A DNA stretch of 64,000 bases. Origin: Nitrococcus mobilis Nb-231 (lineage in GTDB: Bacteria; Pseudomonadota; Gammaproteobacteria; Nitrococcales; Nitrococcaceae). Below, piece after piece: positions 1 to 7,424 of this stretch; positions within the stretch are counted from its first letter, which is position 1; each line of letters opens with the position of its first letter. Below the pieces are notes generated by a model. The model did not search any database. It saw only the letters and a program-made list of their open reading frames with translations, and was not told the DNA's origin. The translations under genes and the position numbers were made by a program. Location of the stretch: contig NZ_CH672427.1 of assembly GCF_000153205.1 (NCBI RefSeq), forward strand, positions 1,838,541-1,902,540, given 5' to 3'.

Positions 1-55
1 CGGCGGATATCCCCCGCCGGCCCCTCCCCTTTAACCGATTCAGCCGGAGGACGCC

Positions 56-439
56 ATGAAGAACAAGCTCGCTATGCAATGGGGCAGGGCAGTGATGGCG
101 GTGTGCGGATTGGCCGTTGCCAACAGCCAAAGCCTCGCCACCGAGCCCGCCACCGCCGCTCCAGGCAGCGATCCGTTCGCCGCCTTTGAGGTCGTGCCCT
201 CGCAGGATCTCGCCACACAGCGCGGGCGCGCGGGCGATCTCACCATCGTCAGCAGTAATCAGGAGTTCAAATCCACCGTCGTCGGCAGCACGATCAATGC
301 CGGGGCGATCAACTCGGGCAACGCCACGATAGGCGAAAATGCCTTCGCTGGGTTCGGCGGAATGGCCGTCAACGTCCTCAATACCGGCAACGGCAATGCC
401 ATCAACACCGGCGTGAATTACATCGTCAACCTGAACTGA
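56..439 (+). CDS. Small secreted Asn/Gly-rich protein, Fap-like amyloid candidate
   Basis: 127 aa, not assigned to a named family. It has an N-terminal Sec signal (hydrophobic stretch at residues 10-25). A short motif follows, PFAAF at 40-44, then QDLATQRG at 50-57 with a Gly-rich end (RGRAG). The same motif occurs in the protein encoded two genes downstream. The C-terminal half is rich in Asn, Gly, Thr and Ala, with repeated N-A-G / N-T-G steps, as in secreted beta-rich or amyloid-type proteins. SD-like GGAGG lies just before the ATG. It is the first gene of a tight three-gene set with a C39 peptidase. I infer that it is an exported substrate of this locus. The promoter lies outside the window or within the first 55 bases. 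Confidence 0.6.
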   Translation: MKNKLAMQWGRAVMAVCGLAVANSQSLATEPATAAPGSDPFAAFEVVPSQDLATQRGRAGDLTIVSSNQEFKSTVVGSTINAGAINSGNATIGENAFAGFGGMAVNVLNTGNGNAINTGVNYIVNLN

Positions 440-452
440 GATACAACCCAGC

Positions 453-1205
453 ATGGATAGGAAGCGGCGGATCTCTCAGGTAAAGCAACGACCCAGACGG
501 GTAAGTGGGCGAGCGGCCCGACTTGTGGTCGGCCTGATAGTCGCCCTGCTGGCACCGGCTACCGCACAAGCCGCCAATATCCAAATCCCCGGCTTTGGCC
601 ATGGTTTCTTTATGAGCGCCAAAAGCCTCAAAGAGTCCAAGTGGGACACAACCATTCATCAGCAATACGACTACAGCTGCGGTTCGGCCGCGGTCGCCAC
701 GCTCCTAACCTACCACTACGCCATGCCCACGACGGAAGCCGTGGTTTTCCAAACCATGTTCCGGGCCGGCAACCAGCAAAAAATTCGTGCCCAAGGCTTT
801 TCCATGCTGGATATGAAGCGCTTTCTCGACAGCAGAGGCCTGCACTCCGACGGCTTCCGCTTGACGCTGGACGGGCTCAAGAAAATCGGCGTGCCCGCCA
901 TTGCCCTGGTCAACACCAGGGGCTACCGGCATTTCATCGTCATCAAGGGCGTCAAGGCGACCGAAGTCGTGGTGGGTGATCCGGCCGCGGGCACGACGGT
1001 CGTGCCGCGCGCGTTGTTCGAACAGATATGGAACGGCGAGGTACTGGCCGCGCGCGGGCGAATCGTCACGGCGCGTGAACATTTCAACACCATCGAAGAC
1101 TGGAGCGTGCGCCCGGTGGCGCCGCTCGCCCAGGGTATCCATCGCAATACCGGACTGGGCTGGTTCAACCTCAACCTGCCTGGGCGCAACGAGTTCGGGA
1201 GATAA
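453..1205 (+). CDS. Periplasmic C39-family cysteine peptidase, FapD-like
   Basis: 250 aa with a Sec signal (hydrophobic segment about 23-40, AQA cleavage-like site). The C39 fold is clear: catalytic Cys76 in YDYSCGSAA, His160 in GYRHFIVIKG and Asp176 in VVGDPAAG, with the family's GFSMLDMKRFL segment between them. C39 peptidases normally cut after double-glycine leaders as part of ABC exporters. Free-standing periplasmic versions are known as FapD in the Pseudomonas functional-amyloid (Fap) system. There is no ABC transporter beside this gene. Both neighbours encode Sec-exported proteins with a G-rich leader-like motif, which supports a FapD-like maturation role. Its stop overlaps the next start (TAATG). 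Confidence 0.85.
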   Translation: MDRKRRISQVKQRPRRVSGRAARLVVGLIVALLAPATAQAANIQIPGFGHGFFMSAKSLKESKWDTTIHQQYDYSCGSAAVATLLTYHYAMPTTEAVVFQTMFRAGNQQKIRAQGFSMLDMKRFLDSRGLHSDGFRLTLDGLKKIGVPAIALVNTRGYRHFIVIKGVKATEVVVGDPAAGTTVVPRALFEQIWNGEVLAARGRIVTAREHFNTIEDWSVRPVAPLAQGIHRNTGLGWFNLNLPGRNEFGR

Positions 1206-2161
1206 TGAAGGTGATGAGCGCAATCGTTCTTTCCAGGGTGGGGCGGAGCCGAGTACGCCGCCCCATGCAGGGGATGATGCTAGGCGCACTGCTGACGCTG
1301 CCGATCGCCACCCCCGCATTGGCCGGCGGGTGGAATGCAGCGGCGGAATCAGCTAATAGCCTCAACAACCCATTTGCAGCGTTCCCGGTCATTGACCACG
1401 ATCAGATGGCGCAACTGCGGGGCGGATTCACATTCGCCGGCATGGAGTTCGAGGTCGGAGCCAACGTGCGCACCCTGATCGATAACGTCGTACGCTTGGA
1501 GACGATCTTTCAGCTCACCCAAGCCGGCTGGGTCAGCTCGAATAGGGATTTGGCGCAGGCAGCTAGCAACATGCAAAGCGCCCGCGGAGCACAGCTCTCC
1601 CAGGTGGCGCAGGATGCCGCCGGTCTGGTGAAGGACATCGCCACGGGCGCGGTCAATGGCAGCCAGACGGGCTCGGCTAACTCAACCGCCGTCGCGACGG
1701 CGGGCAATACTCAAGCCGCCGCAGCCAGTCGCGGCCAAGGAGGGGTCGTATCCATCGATCTCGCGGGGCAACTCGCCGGGCTTCGCAACTTGGCGACCCG
1801 GATCGGGGCGGAAGCGACCTCTATAGATAACCCGGCTGCGGCCAACGGTGCGCCCACTCAGCCCGGTGTTGCAACAGACCCTAGCGTTAGCCGCTTGGAG
1901 GCCGGCGCGCAAGTCGATCTCAGTGGTCTGGGGGACAAAATCCAAGCGGCGGTGCTCAACGACACCAAGGGGCTCACGACGGCCATTCAAGAGTTCACCC
2001 GCAATCGAATTAGCAATACCGTGATCAACCAGGCCAATGACCGTCGTATCGATATTCAGATGAATGTAGAAATCAACGTTAAGAATTTCAGCCAGTATAG
2101 CGCGGCGCTACGCAACACCCTCCTGAATAACCGTTTGTTGTCGAATCAAAATAACTTCTAA
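1205..2161 (+). CDS. Secreted protein with PFAAF...LRGG motif, likely peptidase/export substrate
   Basis: 318 aa, family not recognised. It has a Sec signal with an ATPALA cleavage-like site near residue 40. The motif PFAAF lies at 56-60, then DQMAQLRGG ending at 74, which resembles the double-glycine leaders cut by C39 peptidases. The first gene of the locus has the same spacing from Phe to Gly (13 residues). The middle (about 120-240) is low-complexity, rich in Ala, Gln, Ser and Gly. The C-terminus is Asn-rich with alternating polar and hydrophobic residues (NVEINVKNFSQYSAAL), suggesting beta structure. The start overlaps the stop of the C39 gene by one base, so the two are translationally coupled. 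A terminator follows. An amyloid or surface-fibre subunit is plausible but inferred. Confidence 0.6.
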   Translation: MKVMSAIVLSRVGRSRVRRPMQGMMLGALLTLPIATPALAGGWNAAAESANSLNNPFAAFPVIDHDQMAQLRGGFTFAGMEFEVGANVRTLIDNVVRLETIFQLTQAGWVSSNRDLAQAASNMQSARGAQLSQVAQDAAGLVKDIATGAVNGSQTGSANSTAVATAGNTQAAAASRGQGGVVSIDLAGQLAGLRNLATRIGAEATSIDNPAAANGAPTQPGVATDPSVSRLEAGAQVDLSGLGDKIQAAVLNDTKGLTTAIQEFTRNRISNTVINQANDRRIDIQMNVEINVKNFSQYSAALRNTLLNNRLLSNQNNF

Positions 2162-2187
2162 GAAATTAACGGCAGCACAATCTCAGA

Positions 2188-2215
2188 AGAGCGGCAAGGA
2201 TATCGCTCTTTTTTT
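2188..2215 (+). terminator. Rho-independent terminator after the C39 operon
   Basis: Stem AGAGCG (2188-2193) pairs with CGCTCT (2204-2209) across a 10-nt loop and runs into a T tract of seven. It lies 27 bp after the stop of the upstream plus-strand gene and 19 bp before the end of the convergent outer-membrane gene. Confidence 0.75.
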
Positions 2216-2233
2216 ATATTTGCAGCCCCCCAC

Positions 2234-3412
2234 TCAAAAGAGACCGAGCGCAAACGGTGCCCGGAAGCTGAGCACGACATCGGGGGCGTCCGCCGTAGCT
2301 CCCACCTCTAGATTAAAAGCGAGCTGAGAGCGCGGGGAGAGCGCGTAGCTGAAGCCGAGCAGAAATGAACCCACGATGAGCCGATCCGATTTAAAGGTCT
2401 GTCCGTTGATTTCGGTCCGGGTAGGGAAAATGTAGTCGTTTTTGTAGCCGAGTGTAAACGAGGTGTATTGATTCATGGCATAGGCCATGCCGAAACTCAT
2501 GCGAAACGCATCCCCCGGATCCACCTCACCGATCCGGCGAGACAGATCATCCGCGCCGATGGTCTTGCCCACATTGGACTGCAGATTGAACAAGTAGCCG
2601 AAGTTGGCGAAGTAAACAGCAGGATCGGAAGGCAATAGGATTGTCAAGCTGGGCTCTACGCCGTGGAAGCCGGAGCCCGTGGCCAGCTCGGTCGGAAGCC
2701 CCTGCGCATTGCGGCTCACATCGAACGGCCCCGTGCCGGTGGTCGACTTGTAACGCAAATTCGCCACGAAAAAAGGCCAGCCGTTCAGACCTCCATTAAT
2801 CTGATAGTGCAGATAGGCCTCCACGTCACCAAGGCCCGCGTTCTCTCGCGTTTGCTCCTCTTCCGCATTCGGATCATTGTTATCGAGCGAGACGAGGGTG
2901 AGTGTGCTCCTCTCCCGACGATAGATATAAGGCACTTTGACCCCGACTTCGAACCGATTGGTCACCCCCAAACGAAAAGTCAAAGCGCCTTCTGCCAGGT
3001 CGCGATCGGTATCTTCGGCATTGATGAGACCGATCAACAGGGTGTCGAGGACCGAGACGCCGTTGAAATTGAAACGGTTGACCTGAGCCGTTGAGAGTTG
3101 GAGCGAAGGTGTGACGATCAGTGTACCCTGGGGGGCCAGCACCCCCCCCAACTGGGGAATCGTTTGCACCCGCGGCACCACCGGCTTTTCCTTGCGTGGC
3201 GCCTGCCCGACCGGCTTTTTCTTGCGCGGCGCCTGCCCGACCGGACGTTGCGCCCCCTGGGGCTGTTTTTGCCCGGTATTCGCCTGCGCCAACTGCCAAT
3301 TAAACCATTGCGGTTCGTGGCTGCTGTAACCGCTATCCTGCGCGGCACACACCCCCGAGAACACTGCGAACATAAGGCCTAGACAAGGCCAACCGATATT
3401 CTTTTTGGACAT
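2234..3412 (-). CDS. FapF-like outer-membrane beta-barrel protein
   Basis: 392 aa with a signal peptide (about 1-24). A Pro/Lys/Gln-rich linker at about 45-80 contains a repeated PVGQAPRKKK / PVGQAPRKEK unit. The rest looks like a beta-barrel with alternating hydrophobic strands, ending in FALGLF (C-terminal Phe). The segment GGVLAPQGTLIVTPSLQ, then TNRFEVGVKVPY, resembles the start of outer-membrane 'transporter' barrels of the FapF type, which export amyloid subunits in Pseudomonas. It is convergent with the C39 operon and downstream on the same strand as the small secreted protein at 3720-4118. It may be expressed from the sigma-54 promoter there. Function as an export pore is inferred from family resemblance and context. 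Confidence 0.65.
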   Translation of the reverse strand: MSKKNIGWPCLGLMFAVFSGVCAAQDSGYSSHEPQWFNWQLAQANTGQKQPQGAQRPVGQAPRKKKPVGQAPRKEKPVVPRVQTIPQLGGVLAPQGTLIVTPSLQLSTAQVNRFNFNGVSVLDTLLIGLINAEDTDRDLAEGALTFRLGVTNRFEVGVKVPYIYRRERSTLTLVSLDNNDPNAEEEQTRENAGLGDVEAYLHYQINGGLNGWPFFVANLRYKSTTGTGPFDVSRNAQGLPTELATGSGFHGVEPSLTILLPSDPAVYFANFGYLFNLQSNVGKTIGADDLSRRIGEVDPGDAFRMSFGMAYAMNQYTSFTLGYKNDYIFPTRTEINGQTFKSDRLIVGSFLLGFSYALSPRSQLAFNLEVGATADAPDVVLSFRAPFALGLF

Positions 3413-3719
3413 GAAATCAAGCCTCTACTGTCCGAAGTAGCGAATCATGTCGCTCCTACAGAGGTCCCGCTTGACCAGATCCCTCATTTATGAGCATACC
3501 CGCTACGTCTCCCTGGCACTCGGTGGCCGCCTCTCCGGTGAACCGCACTCCTGCGCTAGAACTTGTGCCGCTCTGGGAACTCCCTTTTGTATACGAAACA
3601 CTTCAACTCGATCGAAGCTTTATTTTGCTGCCAAATGCACGCCTTCCCCCACCGCGGCGCACGCGTTACGCCAGCACCACTTTTACCCCCTGCTCGAAGG
3701 CAGACGCGTCATACGCTCG
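3413..3719. other. Intergenic region between two minus-strand genes of the Fap-like locus
   Basis: 307 bases without a convincing gene. The plus-strand open frames here do not resemble any protein and lie antisense to the flanking genes. I see no strong terminator. Two poor GG-N10-GC matches on the minus strand are too weak to call as promoters. It could be a 5' leader for the barrel gene at 2234-3412. Confidence 0.4.
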
Positions 3720-4118
3720 CTATTTGCCGTTGCCGATGGATACACTATGGGAACCGTTGAGAACCACTCCCCGTGCCAAATCACCGAAGTTATTTTCTGC
3801 CAGCGCTTGGGGCTTGGAACCACCATGGCCCGGTTCATCCCACAAGATGATACTTAGGTTGATCAGCGGTTGTGGCACACCCGCACCGCCTTTACCATGG
3901 ATAGCGCGCAGCGCCTCCTCATCCAGCCGTTCGGATTGGAAGTGCGCCAGTGGAGTGCGTGCCGAAGCCTCACCGGTCTGCACCGAACGCTCCTCAGCAT
4001 AACTCGGCGACACCAACCCGCCCGCAATAATAAGCGCAACCATGGCACTGTAACGGAGAATCCCCCACCGGCACCGATGGCGCGGCCGGATACGCATTCT
4101 CTGGGCTTGCGTGCTCAC
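3720..4118 (-). CDS. Small secreted protein with leader-like LDEEALRAIHGKGG motif
   Basis: 132 aa, no named family. A long N-region rich in Arg precedes a hydrophobic signal core (about 22-40, SYA cleavage-like site). PLAHF follows at 56-60, then LDEEALRAIHGKGG ending at 78, which resembles the consensus of double-glycine leaders (L..EEL..I.GG). The two secreted proteins at 56-439 and 1205-2161 share the PFAAF...G element. The C-terminus again contains Asn/Gly/Ser-rich beta-prone sequence. It lies directly behind a sigma-54-type promoter and next to the gene for a sigma-54 activator. I infer that it is a third exported substrate of the locus. Confidence 0.6.
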   Translation of the reverse strand: MSTQAQRMRIRPRHRCRWGILRYSAMVALIIAGGLVSPSYAEERSVQTGEASARTPLAHFQSERLDEEALRAIHGKGGAGVPQPLINLSIILWDEPGHGGSKPQALAENNFGDLARGVVLNGSHSVSIGNGK

Positions 4119-4172
4119 TGTGTTGTCCTCACCTCGACCGCCCGGCCGTTAAAGATAATATATAGAGAATAG

Positions 4173-4188
4173 TGCAACCTGCATGCCT
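4173..4188 (-). promoter_or_regulatory. Sigma-54 (-24/-12) promoter for the 3720-4118 gene
   Basis: The minus strand reads AGGCATGCAGGTTGCA. It has the invariant GG and GC with ten bases between them and a perfect TTGCA at -12 (consensus TGGCAC-N5-TTGCA). The predicted start of transcription is near 4162, about 44 bases before the ATG at 4118. A sigma-54 activator gene with a GAFTGA loop begins its coding region less than 1.5 kb away on the same strand. Confidence 0.7.
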
Positions 4189-4263
4189 AATTCTCATATA
4201 TATGATCATACTGCTTTTATCGAAGGCGCAAGGAACACCGCCACATTCTGACTGTAACACCGA

Positions 4264-5619
4264 CTAAACACCGTCTGGTGGGTTCTCAAAGCGAATTCGA
4301 TACTTCTCTACCAGTCGGTATAGTGTAACGCGAGAGACATTGAGTTGACGCGCGGCTTGCGAAACATTGCCGTCCGCTTGACGCAGAGCACCCATTATGG
4401 CGGCGCGCTCGGCCGCATCCCGCGCTTGAGCCAACGTCATGATCCGGCGCACCGTTTGGCGCCGCTCCAACCCGAGATCGACGGGGGTAATCAAAGGTTT
4501 GTCGCACAAAACCACGGCGCGGCGTACCCGATTGATCAACTCACGCACATTGCCCGGCCAGCTATGTTGATTCATCGCTTCCAAGGCCCGGCGACCGAAG
4601 CCCTTCACCCCTGGGCTACGCTCGGCGGCGAAACGATTGAAGAAGAACCAGGCCAATAGCTCGATATCGTCTTGGCGCTCACGCAATGCTGGCATGTGCA
4701 AGCGCAATACATTCAGCCGAAAATAAAGATCTTCCCGGAAGCCCCTCTTCTCCGCCACCGCCTTTTCTAAATCTTTGTTCGTTGCCGCGATCACCCGCAC
4801 ATCCACATCGATCGGCTCTCTTCCACCGACCCGATCAATGGTCTGCTCCTGGAGAAAACGCAAGAGATTCACCTGCATATCGAACGGTAAATCACCGATT
4901 TCGTCCAAAAATAAGGTACCGCCATGCGCCGCCTCGATGCGCCCAATTTTGCGCCGCTGGGCGCCCGTAAACGCGCCGCGCTCATAGCCAAAGAGCTCCG
5001 ACTGAATAAGACCACCGGGCAATGCACCACAGTTGACCACCACAAACGGCCCCTTGGCCCGACGGGAGCGTTCATGAATCGCCGCAGCGGCGAGTTCCTT
5101 TCCCGTGCCACTCTCACCCTGGATGAGCACCGGCGCGTCCACCGACGCCATCTTGCGAATGCTCTTGAAAAGCTCGCGCATGAGTGGGCTGACCCCGACC
5201 ATCTCGTATTCGCCTTGCTGGCCTTCGCTGGGCAGGGTGGACGTCCTCAACGCAGCCATCCCGTAGGCATGTCCTAACGAAAGCGTCAGCCGGTCGAGAT
5301 CCGCCGGTAGGGTGTGGTAATCGAAGAAAATCTGGTGAATTAGCCGCCGCAGGGATGAACGCTGCAAAGAGGGCCGCTCGAGCAGGGCCACCCAAGCCAT
5401 CTGCTTGCCGCAGAGGAAGACGTCCTCACACGCAGACAATTTACTTTCTTTCTCTTCCAGCCACGCCAGGCCCACGTTGAAATCGGAGTGCTCGATCAAT
5501 TGCCGAGCCTGATCTAGGTTCGTTGCCGCATGGATATCCCACTGCTCTTTCAGCATCCCCAGACCAGGAAGCGCATCGGTCCCATGCGCATTGAGGTAAA
5601 GCAGCTTACGTTTTTCCAT
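4264..5619 (-). CDS. VpsR-type sigma-54-dependent transcriptional activator
   Basis: 451 aa. The N-terminal 125 residues form a receiver-like domain without an obvious phospho-acceptor motif, of the kind found in VpsR. The AAA+ domain has Walker A GESGTGKE (168-175), the sigma-54 contact loop GAFTGA (215-220) and Walker B LFLDEIGDLP. The C-terminal Fis-type helix-turn-helix is GNVSQAARQLNVSRVTLYR. VpsR controls biofilm matrix genes in Vibrio cholerae and senses cyclic-di-GMP; whether this protein binds c-di-GMP is not visible here. A sigma-54 promoter precedes the adjacent small secreted gene, so it likely drives the Fap-like locus. Confidence 0.85.
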   Translation of the reverse strand: MEKRKLLYLNAHGTDALPGLGMLKEQWDIHAATNLDQARQLIEHSDFNVGLAWLEEKESKLSACEDVFLCGKQMAWVALLERPSLQRSSLRRLIHQIFFDYHTLPADLDRLTLSLGHAYGMAALRTSTLPSEGQQGEYEMVGVSPLMRELFKSIRKMASVDAPVLIQGESGTGKELAAAAIHERSRRAKGPFVVVNCGALPGGLIQSELFGYERGAFTGAQRRKIGRIEAAHGGTLFLDEIGDLPFDMQVNLLRFLQEQTIDRVGGREPIDVDVRVIAATNKDLEKAVAEKRGFREDLYFRLNVLRLHMPALRERQDDIELLAWFFFNRFAAERSPGVKGFGRRALEAMNQHSWPGNVRELINRVRRAVVLCDKPLITPVDLGLERRQTVRRIMTLAQARDAAERAAIMGALRQADGNVSQAARQLNVSRVTLYRLVEKYRIRFENPPDGV

Positions 5620-5896
5620 CGTTCAAAGTCCCCCTCACAAGCGCGCCGTCCCTGCACGCTTTGTGATCATCGCGCTCTATACCCCTCTTCATGATTCTAG
5701 CATCAATACGGCCCTCCAAAAGCCGCCGCTGCATTACGCGACCCGCTGGCGGATTGGCTAATGCCACAAACGGCATGGGTTGCTATCCTTACTAAATTGA
5801 GAAATTGTCGATTGCCACATGGCAACGACAAGCGCTCCGGCATGCAATAAATAGCCGGTGGTACGCAAGCGCCGGCTTGTGTTGCCCACATCAGTT

Positions 5897-5920
5897 CATG
5901 TATAGAAACATGTATAGAAA
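5897..5920. repeat. Tandem 12-bp direct repeat
   Basis: CATGTATAGAAA occurs twice head to tail with no mismatch, in the divergent regulatory region. It could be an operator pair or simple repeat expansion. No function can be assigned. Confidence 0.7.
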
Positions 5921-6092
5921 GTCGGACTAAAGACAGCCGGAAGATCCGGACAGGGCACCTAAGCGGATAGCCATGTTGCTATTGGCAGTGCTGACCGGCC
6001 CGAGACGGGCATAACGTCTACCTTGGCGTTCGATCGGCAACCGGCGGTTGTCGCTTGCCAGCGTAATACCGGGTGGCAGTTCGGCGGGTAGC

Positions 6093-6139
6093 GCAAAGCA
6101 CGGCGTGAGTAGGGTGCGCTACAAGCACGGGTGCTTTGC
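6093..6139 (+). promoter_or_regulatory. Inverted repeat upstream of the flavoreductase leader
   Basis: GCAAAGCAC (6093-6101) pairs with GTGCTTTGC (6131-6139) over a 29-base loop. An overlapping small hairpin (GCAC..GTGC) lies inside the right arm. No T tract follows, so it is not a simple terminator. It sits 24 bases before a short leader frame and may be an operator or RNA structure. Confidence 0.4.
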
Positions 6140-6162
6140 TCGTTATTGGAGGATCGGCCACA

Positions 6163-6189
6163 ATGAAAATTGTTTCTACTCTTCGCTGA
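6163..6189 (+). CDS. Candidate 8-residue leader peptide
   Basis: ATG to TGA encodes MKIVSTLR. A strong GGAGG ribosome-binding sequence lies 11 bases upstream. The stop is 13 bases before the ATG of the 345-aa reductase, whose own ribosome-binding site is poor. The arrangement suggests a leader for translational coupling. It is supported only by position and ribosome-binding site. Confidence 0.3.
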   Translation: MKIVSTLR

Positions 6190-6202
6190 CGCGTGAAACG
6201 AG

Positions 6203-7240
6203 ATGAGCTACTGCGTCCGCATCGACAACACCGAGCTCGAGTTTACGGTCAATGCCGAGGAGTCGATACTCGATGCCGCCCTGCGGGAAGGGCTGGCATT
6301 CCCGTTCAACTGCCGCAGCGGCACCTGTGGGACGTGTGCAGCCAAGGTGATCGAGGGCGAGGTAGCTTACCCGGAAGGGCGGACCTCGGCGCTACCGGCC
6401 GCAGAAGCCCTCGGCAAGGCCCTGTTATGCCAGGCACAGCCGCTCACCGATCTGGTCATTGAGTTCCCGCGGCGACCGCCTGAACCCTTCATAGAGCCGC
6501 GTCAGTTGCCTTGCCGAGTTGCGCGCATCGAGGATCTGTGCCACGACGTGCGCCGACTCTACCTGCGCACGCCCGGCGTGGAGCGCCTGGAGCTGTTCGC
6601 AGGGCAATACATCGACATTCTGCTCCAAGGCGGCCGCCGGCGTAGCTTCTCATTGGCCAACCCGCCGCATGACAACGAACTGCTCGAGCTGCACATACGC
6701 CGTATACCCGAAGGGGAATTCACGAGCTACGTCTTCGACGAGATCGAACCGGAGACTCTACTACGCTTCGAAGGGCCGTTGGGTAATTTCTACCTGCGTG
6801 AGAATTCTCCGAATCCGATTCTGATGATGGGCGGCAGCACCGGTTTCGCTCCGCTCAAGGGTATGCTCGAACACGCTTTCCACGCCGGTATCGAGCGACC
6901 GATTCATTTGTATTGGGGTGCGCGCACTCGGGGCGACCTTTATCTCGACGAGTTACCCCAACGCTGGGCGCAGGAACACGAGAACTTCCAATATACACCG
7001 GTACTCTCTGAGCCCGAGGCGGATGTCGACTGGCCCGGCAAGACCGGCTGGGTCCATAGCGCACTGCTGGATGACTATCCGGATTTGGACGATTTCGACG
7101 TCTACATGAGCGGCCCGCCGGCGATGATCGAAGCGGCGTTGGACGAGTTTATCGCACACGGGCTGGACCCGGAGCATCTCTATTACGACTCGTTCGAATA
7201 CGCTGCCGACTCACAGCCCGATGATAACACCGAGGCCTGA
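6203..7240 (+). CDS. [2Fe-2S] ferredoxin-FAD/NAD(P)H reductase (CDP-6-deoxy-glucoseen reductase-like)
   Basis: 345 aa. The N-terminal plant-type ferredoxin domain (1-90) has the cluster ligands in NCRSGTCGTCAAKV and a fourth Cys in LLCQAQP. It is followed by an FAD-binding barrel (RRSFSLANPP is the RxxS-type flavin motif, about 150) and an NAD(P)-binding domain (MMGGSTGFAP). Proteins of this build transfer electrons from NAD(P)H to an oxygenase or to a dehydratase partner. In proteobacterial genomes many are annotated as CDP-6-deoxy-delta-3,4-glucoseen reductase without a sugar cluster nearby, as here. No partner oxygenase is adjacent, so the real substrate is unknown. Confidence 0.8.
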   Translation: MSYCVRIDNTELEFTVNAEESILDAALREGLAFPFNCRSGTCGTCAAKVIEGEVAYPEGRTSALPAAEALGKALLCQAQPLTDLVIEFPRRPPEPFIEPRQLPCRVARIEDLCHDVRRLYLRTPGVERLELFAGQYIDILLQGGRRRSFSLANPPHDNELLELHIRRIPEGEFTSYVFDEIEPETLLRFEGPLGNFYLRENSPNPILMMGGSTGFAPLKGMLEHAFHAGIERPIHLYWGARTRGDLYLDELPQRWAQEHENFQYTPVLSEPEADVDWPGKTGWVHSALLDDYPDLDDFDVYMSGPPAMIEAALDEFIAHGLDPEHLYYDSFEYAADSQPDDNTEA

Positions 7241-7424
7241 GGCGAACCGGCCCCGGTGCGGGACAGTGCCTGGCAAAAATCAGCTATCCATGCTATCGAT
7301 TCGACCGTAAACCGCGGCGGCCAGCGACCTGCAGCACCGCCCCCTTAAACCGTATTATCCGAACTCGCTTGTGCCCGCTCTGGCGGCGTCGCCTGCCAAG
7401 GAACACTAAAAATCAGGAGAAGCA

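Larger units (their letters stand above)
5620..6202. other. 583-bp noncoding region with repeats and a possible leader peptide
   Basis: No full-size gene. It holds a perfect 12-bp tandem repeat at 5897-5920, a 9-bp inverted repeat at 6093-6139 and a very short open frame with a good ribosome-binding site at 6163-6189. It is the divergent control region between the sigma-54 regulator and the flavoreductase. Confidence 0.5.

Noticed and set aside
453-1205. C39 peptidase as part of a bacteriocin ABC exporter
   Set aside because: No ABC or bacteriocin-immunity gene is near, and both the peptidase and its neighbours carry Sec signals, so a Fap-type role fits better.
3470-3490. A GG-N10-GC element before the FapF-like gene
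   Set aside because: Flanking -24 and -12 bases do not match the sigma-54 consensus; only the two invariant pairs fit, which is expected by chance.
3447-4002. Overlapping plus-strand open frames of 136 and 170 codons
   Set aside because: They lie antisense to the small secreted gene and its leader, have no family resemblance and no ribosome-binding site; frame length is explained by high GC.
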